Assembly: GCA_900556945.1 (NCBI GenBank)
Contig: USQP01000022.1
Location: forward strand, 1 to 9,059
Length of the DNA: 9,059 bases
Direction: 5' to 3'
Origin: an uncultured Clostridium sp.
GTDB lineage: Bacteria; Bacillota; Clostridia; TANB77; CAG-508
Shown here: one piece after another, positions 7,034-9,059 of the stretch
Numbering within the stretch: the first letter of the stretch is position 1
Layout: the number at the start of each line of letters is the position of its first letter
Translations under genes and position numbers: made by a program
Notes under the pieces: generated by a model
Databases searched by the model: none
Told to the model about the DNA's origin: nothing
The model's input: the letters and a program-made list of their open reading frames with translations, nothing else

Positions 7034-7101
7034 TGTTTTTATTCCTCTTTTCTCTTTTATTGTTATATCGTTTTAAACAGCATTTAACAGTTTTAAGTGG
7101 G

Positions 7102-7132
7102 AAAAGAAGCACTTTAATTAAGTACTTCTTTT
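7102..7132 (-). terminator. Terminator hairpin after the S8-peptidase operon
   Basis: Bases 7102-7114 pair with 7120-7132 around a five-base loop: a 13-pair stem containing one G-U pair on the minus-strand RNA. The 3' arm of that RNA ends in TTTT, so part of the U tract is built into the stem. It begins 4 bases after the stop codon of the 84-residue gene. The plus strand also shows a T-rich tail but has one C-A mismatch and no gene that would use it. Confidence 0.6.
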
Positions 7133-7135
7133 TAT

Positions 7136-7390
7136 TTATCTTTCACCTCTTTGCCTTATGTACCAATCATCTAGCTCTTTTTCCTTTTGTTCTTGCTTTT
7201 TATGAATTTCATTATATACTTCGGTTGCGCGAACTAATACATTTTGTCCATTATAAAATTCTCTTGTTACAACGGCATTAGGATATTTAACTTTTAAACT
7301 TCTTATATATTCTTTTATATGTTCTTCCATATTTTCTTTACTGCAATAATCTTCTGCAAAATATATTTTACTTTCTAATTCTCTTTCCAT
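7136..7390 (-). CDS. Uncharacterised 84-aa protein
   Basis: I do not recognise this protein. It is 84 residues long, soluble and strongly charged, with no membrane segment or signal peptide. Visible features are an N-terminal acidic stretch (MERELESKIYFAEDY, 1-15) and a Cys at 16. A helix-like part (18-34) leads to a short probable beta segment NAVVTREFYNGQNVLVRATEVY (38-59). A Lys/Glu/Gln-rich C-terminal helix (60-84) ends in RQRGER. The ATG at 7390 follows the stop codon of the 155-residue gene by one base (TAATATG), with only a modest GGGGA ribosome site, so translation probably depends on the upstream gene. It is the last gene of the S8-peptidase unit. It is likely real because of its position, its lysine/glutamate-rich composition and its placement before a terminator. 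Confidence 0.65.
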   Translation of the reverse strand: MERELESKIYFAEDYCSKENMEEHIKEYIRSLKVKYPNAVVTREFYNGQNVLVRATEVYNEIHKKQEQKEKELDDWYIRQRGER

Positions 7391-7391
7391 A

Positions 7392-7859
7392 TTATTGTTT
7401 CCCCATTATCCTCTTAAAAAATTTTACTACTTTTGTAAAAAATGATTCTTTAATTTCTGCTGGTAAATTTGTGTTTTCTTCAACTTTTTGGGCAATATTT
7501 GCTGTTTCATTATTTCTCTTTTTAAATATATTATCTGGATTGAATTCCTTCCTTTTCTCCTCTTCAATCATGTTTAAACAAATTCGATCATAGTTATTCC
7601 AAAACTCTTTTTTATCTTCTGGGCATAAGTATCTTTCATACATTTCAACTATTAAGGCTTTCGTTTCTACTAAAAAATTCTGTTCTTCTAGTTTTTTTGT
7701 GTCATCGTATTTCCAAATATACTCATCATCTCTATTATTTTTTAGATTTTCTATAAAATTGTTTGGTATTTTTGATAATTCTTGATTGGATAGTTTTTTT
7801 ATAACTTCATATAACTCTGTATATGCTTTTTTATAAACCAAATCTTCTGTATTTGTCAT
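7392..7859 (-). CDS. Uncharacterised 155-aa protein linked to S8 peptidase
   Basis: This 155-residue protein is mostly helical and highly charged. Its first half (YKKAYTELYEVIKKLSNQEL at about 9-28, then IPNNFIENLKN, YIWKYDD, LEEQN and an acidic helix through ALIVEMYERYLCPEDKK) reminds me of small clostridial hypothetical proteins with a KIP...KYD...LxEQN pattern. I cannot name the family and know no function for it. After a polar linker (106-135) it ends in an amphipathic basic helix (FFTKVVKFFKRIMGK, 140-154) that could touch the membrane. There is no signal peptide. I chose the ATG at 7859 because GAGGGG (7868-7873) lies 8 bases upstream. The GTG at 7868, three codons earlier, falls inside that site. 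If the upstream peptidase frame is restored, its TGA (7867-7865) also sits here, giving tight coupling. Confidence 0.75.
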   Translation of the reverse strand: MTNTEDLVYKKAYTELYEVIKKLSNQELSKIPNNFIENLKNNRDDEYIWKYDDTKKLEEQNFLVETKALIVEMYERYLCPEDKKEFWNNYDRICLNMIEEEKRKEFNPDNIFKKRNNETANIAQKVEENTNLPAEIKESFFTKVVKFFKRIMGKQ

Positions 7860-7867
7860 AATTTTCA

Positions 7868-7873
7868 CCCCTC
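7868..7873 (-). promoter_or_regulatory. Shine-Dalgarno of the 155-aa gene
   Basis: GAGGGG on the minus strand lies 8 bases before the ATG at 7859. It fixes that start over the GTG at 7868. It overlaps the TGA that would end the restored S8 peptidase frame. Confidence 0.6.
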
Positions 7874-7925
7874 ATTTATGGCTTGTTCATTGTCTCTATT
7901 AACTTCTGGTGCTTTTTTAAGTTTA

Positions 7926-8519
7926 TCAAATATATTTTGTGCTTCTCCGTTTTTTCTTTGCAACATTATTATTGTTTGCTATTGCTTTTACGCTATCTTC
8001 TGAAATATCTGAAGAATTGTCTGAATTAGGTCCGCCTCTTTCTTCTCTTTCTTTTTTTCTTTCATAGATTTCTTTAAGGGTTTCCTTAAAATCTACATAC
8101 ATCATCCCATCTTTTTCTCTTTCTGGGTTTTTTACAATTTCAATAAATTCGTCATAACTTATGGATTTATCTATTTGTCTTGCTAAAAGAAATAATCCCG
8201 CTACTTGTGGGATTGCAAAGCTAGCCCCACAAAAACTACCCATATACTTATACACGCCTTCTTTTCCATTCTCCAAACAAGTTACTCCTGTACATGGTAA
8301 TACTGCCATATCAGATTCTTTGCCAAATACATTGGCACGTGCCTTTGTAAGAGATTTTCCAGGAGTAGTACTTTCGTCGTATTTCTTATCCTTTGCTTCA
8401 TTCAACACCTCTTTGAACAATTCATCTAATACTACTCCTTTATCATCATTACTAGTCCTTCCCCATAAAAAATCTTTCCAAAATTCTTCAGAGTTAAGAA
8501 AAGCACATCCGTATTGTTC
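7926..8519 (-). CDS. S8 peptidase C-terminal part (Ser block), in the second frame
   Basis: This frame carries EQYGCAFLNSEEFWKDFLWG at its upstream end, directly continuing the N-terminal part after the frame switch. It goes on to the catalytic-serine block GASFAIPQVAGLFLLARQ (Ser codon 8222-8220; the subtilase consensus is GTSxAxPxVAG). A helical C-terminal region follows (SYDEFIEIVKNPEREKDGMM, then DFKETLKEIYERKKEREERG), with a polar Ser/Asn-rich linker at the end. Alone it would start only at a weak TTG (8420-8418), which is unlikely to be a real initiation site. I see no clear Gly-Asn oxyanion-hole motif between the His and Ser blocks. The frame ends at the TGA 7928-7926. An in-frame continuation after the A6 run would add about 28 residues. 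Confidence 0.65.
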   Translation of the reverse strand, partial: EQYGCAFLNSEEFWKDFLWGRTSNDDKGVVLDELFKEVLNEAKDKKYDESTTPGKSLTKARANVFGKESDMAVLPCTGVTCLENGKEGVYKYMGSFCGASFAIPQVAGLFLLARQIDKSISYDEFIEIVKNPEREKDGMMYVDFKETLKEIYERKKEREERGGPNSDNSSDISEDSVKAIANNNNVAKKKRRSTKYI

Positions 8520-9011
8520 TTTCTGTTTGACCCTCTTTTGATATTTTCGTATCTGCTGACATAGAAATTATATCTGGTATTATATCATTTTCGTTGATAT
8601 ATTTAAGAATCGATTCTTGGGCTTTTTCCCTATCTGTTCCTTCAGCAATTCCAAATAAATATACTTTTGCTTTCGGTGCCACTCCACATTCGTTTCCTGT
8701 TGCTAAAGAAGCTGTTGTTTTTCCATGGTAATGATCAAATTTATCGTCATCCTCTTCCTGCTTTTCTTTTTCTTTATTCTCTTCCTCTTCTTTATATTTT
8801 TGATATTCTTCATAAGAAATCGTTCCATCTTCATTTTGTTTAAATACTATATTTACAACCTCTCTACCTTCTTCAAACTCTGATACTTGACTATTAGATA
8901 TGCTATCAATCAAAACAATTGTAGTACCGTCACCATTAATTCCTTTTTCATGAAGCTCTTTTAGAGTGTTTGAGAATTTTCCTTGCTCTATAATCTCTTG
9001 TGGGTTAATAC
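8494..9011 (-). CDS. S8 peptidase N-terminal part (Asp and His blocks), partial
   Basis: This frame is open at the contig edge and covers 172 codons, of which the last eight or so (RTIRMCFS) are out-of-frame product. It starts INPQEIIEQGKFSNTLKELH and runs through GINGDGTTIVLIDS, the S8 Asp block. An insertion of about 55 residues rich in Glu/Lys (KYKEEEENKEKEKQEEDDDK) follows. Then comes HYHGKTTASLATGNECGVAP, the His block, and the core helix/strand up to DIISMS. There is no signal peptide in the visible part, but the true N-terminus is missing. The insertion between Asp and His contains NEDGTISYEE, which resembles an EF-hand loop lacking its first acidic residue. The organisation suggests an intracellular or processing-type subtilase rather than a secreted digestive one, a weak inference. 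Confidence 0.75.
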
Positions 9012-9059
9012 CTGTCTCTTATACACATCTCCGAGCCCACGAGACGCGTAGTAATCTCG
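9012..9059. other. Nextera Tn5 adapter with i7 index (artefact)
   Basis: The Tn5 mosaic end CTGTCTCTTATACACATCT starts at 9012 and the i7-side adapter continues to 9045. An 8-base index GCGTAGTA (9046-9053) follows, then ATCTCG, the start of the flow-cell i7 tail. This is library sequence; the genomic part ends at about 9011. Confidence 0.97.

Larger units (their letters stand above)
7865..9011 (-). pseudogene. S8 (subtilisin-like) serine peptidase, frameshifted and truncated by the contig end
   Basis: Pieced together, this is about 380 residues of one S8 peptidase. The Asp block (codon 8907-8905) and His block (8727-8725) are in one frame and the Ser block (8222-8220) in another. The switch lies near 8520: removing one A from the AAA at 8522-8520 turns the terminating QTERTIRMCFS into a continuous QTEEQYGCAFLNSEEFWKDF. 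A second likely break is the A6 run at 7955-7950. Without one A the frame continues to a TGA at 7867-7865, right at the next gene's ribosome site, instead of stopping at 7926 after the implausible tail KKKRRSTKYI. Both breaks look like one extra A. This could be a decaying gene, a phase-variable switch, or sequence error. The intact 868-codon ABC gene in the same contig argues against a generally poor assembly. The 5' end lies beyond the contig, so no start or promoter is visible. Confidence 0.75.

Noticed and set aside
7060..7101. Repeated TTTAA(A)CAG units upstream of the GIY-YIG gene as an operator or weak promoter
   Set aside because: Only two short imperfect copies are seen in very AT-rich sequence. 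The possible -10 TATAAC has no convincing -35 at the right distance.
7950..7956. Classic -1 slippery heptamer A AAA AAC as programmed frameshift in the S8 gene
   Set aside because: The upstream coding frame reads AAG AAA AAA CGG, so the heptamer is out of phase. Joining the frames needs +1 (or loss of an A), not -1.
8800..8850. EF-hand calcium-binding domain in the S8 peptidase insertion
   Set aside because: NEDGTISYEE has the central Gly, Ile and final Glu, but the first loop position is Lys rather than Asp and there is no second hand, so it was not annotated as a domain.
1..9059. Terminal inverted repeats of about 35 bp suggesting a 9-kb transposon
   Set aside because: The repeats are Illumina Nextera adapter sequence including the Tn5 mosaic end, an index and the flow-cell tail. 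No transposase gene is present between them.

Overview
The window is a low-GC (roughly 30%) bacterial fragment using the standard code: TAG and TGA both end genes, and the starts checked are ATG preceded by purine-rich Shine-Dalgarno sites. Gene content (AdhR-type MerR regulator, CMD-cupin protein, DUF362, ECF S component, short DgkA, MacB-like exporter, S8 peptidase with small uncharacterised partners) points to a Bacillota member, most likely a gut-type Clostridia. Every recognisable gene lies on the minus strand, so transcription runs from right to left. Bases 1-35 and 9012-9059 are not genomic. They are untrimmed Illumina Nextera (Tn5) i7-side adapter, so the real insert is about 36-9011.

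Reading in transcription order: (1) 7136-9011, a subtilisin-like S8 peptidase cut off by the contig end and broken by one clear and one probable frameshift, followed by two small uncharacterised genes (155 and 84 aa) and a terminator hairpin at 7102-7132. (2) 6710-7033, a stand-alone GIY-YIG (YhbQ/UPF0213-type) protein. (3) 2993-6642, a MacB-like ABC transporter, a PAP2 lipid phosphatase and a DgkA-type undecaprenol/diacylglycerol kinase. They are expressed from a clear TTTACA-N17-TATAAT promoter inside the end of the GIY-YIG gene and end at a hairpin terminator (2903-2937). (4) 36-2845, an AdhR-like MerR regulator, a carboxymuconolactone decarboxylase-cupin protein, a DUF362 protein, an ECF transporter S component and the start of a gene resembling DUF1893.

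How the genes may work together: PAP2 and DgkA act on polyprenyl-phosphate lipids of the envelope, and the exporter in the same operon suggests an envelope-maintenance or antimicrobial-resistance role. The MerR gene has the Cys52 known from Bacillus subtilis AdhR. Its own promoter carries a nearly canonical AdhR-type operator in a 19-bp spacer, so the regulator, the CMD-cupin protein and perhaps the DUF362/ECF genes look like an aldehyde/electrophile-responsive unit. The S8 peptidase unit is the least understood part. No phage, CRISPR, IS element, tRNA or rRNA was seen.
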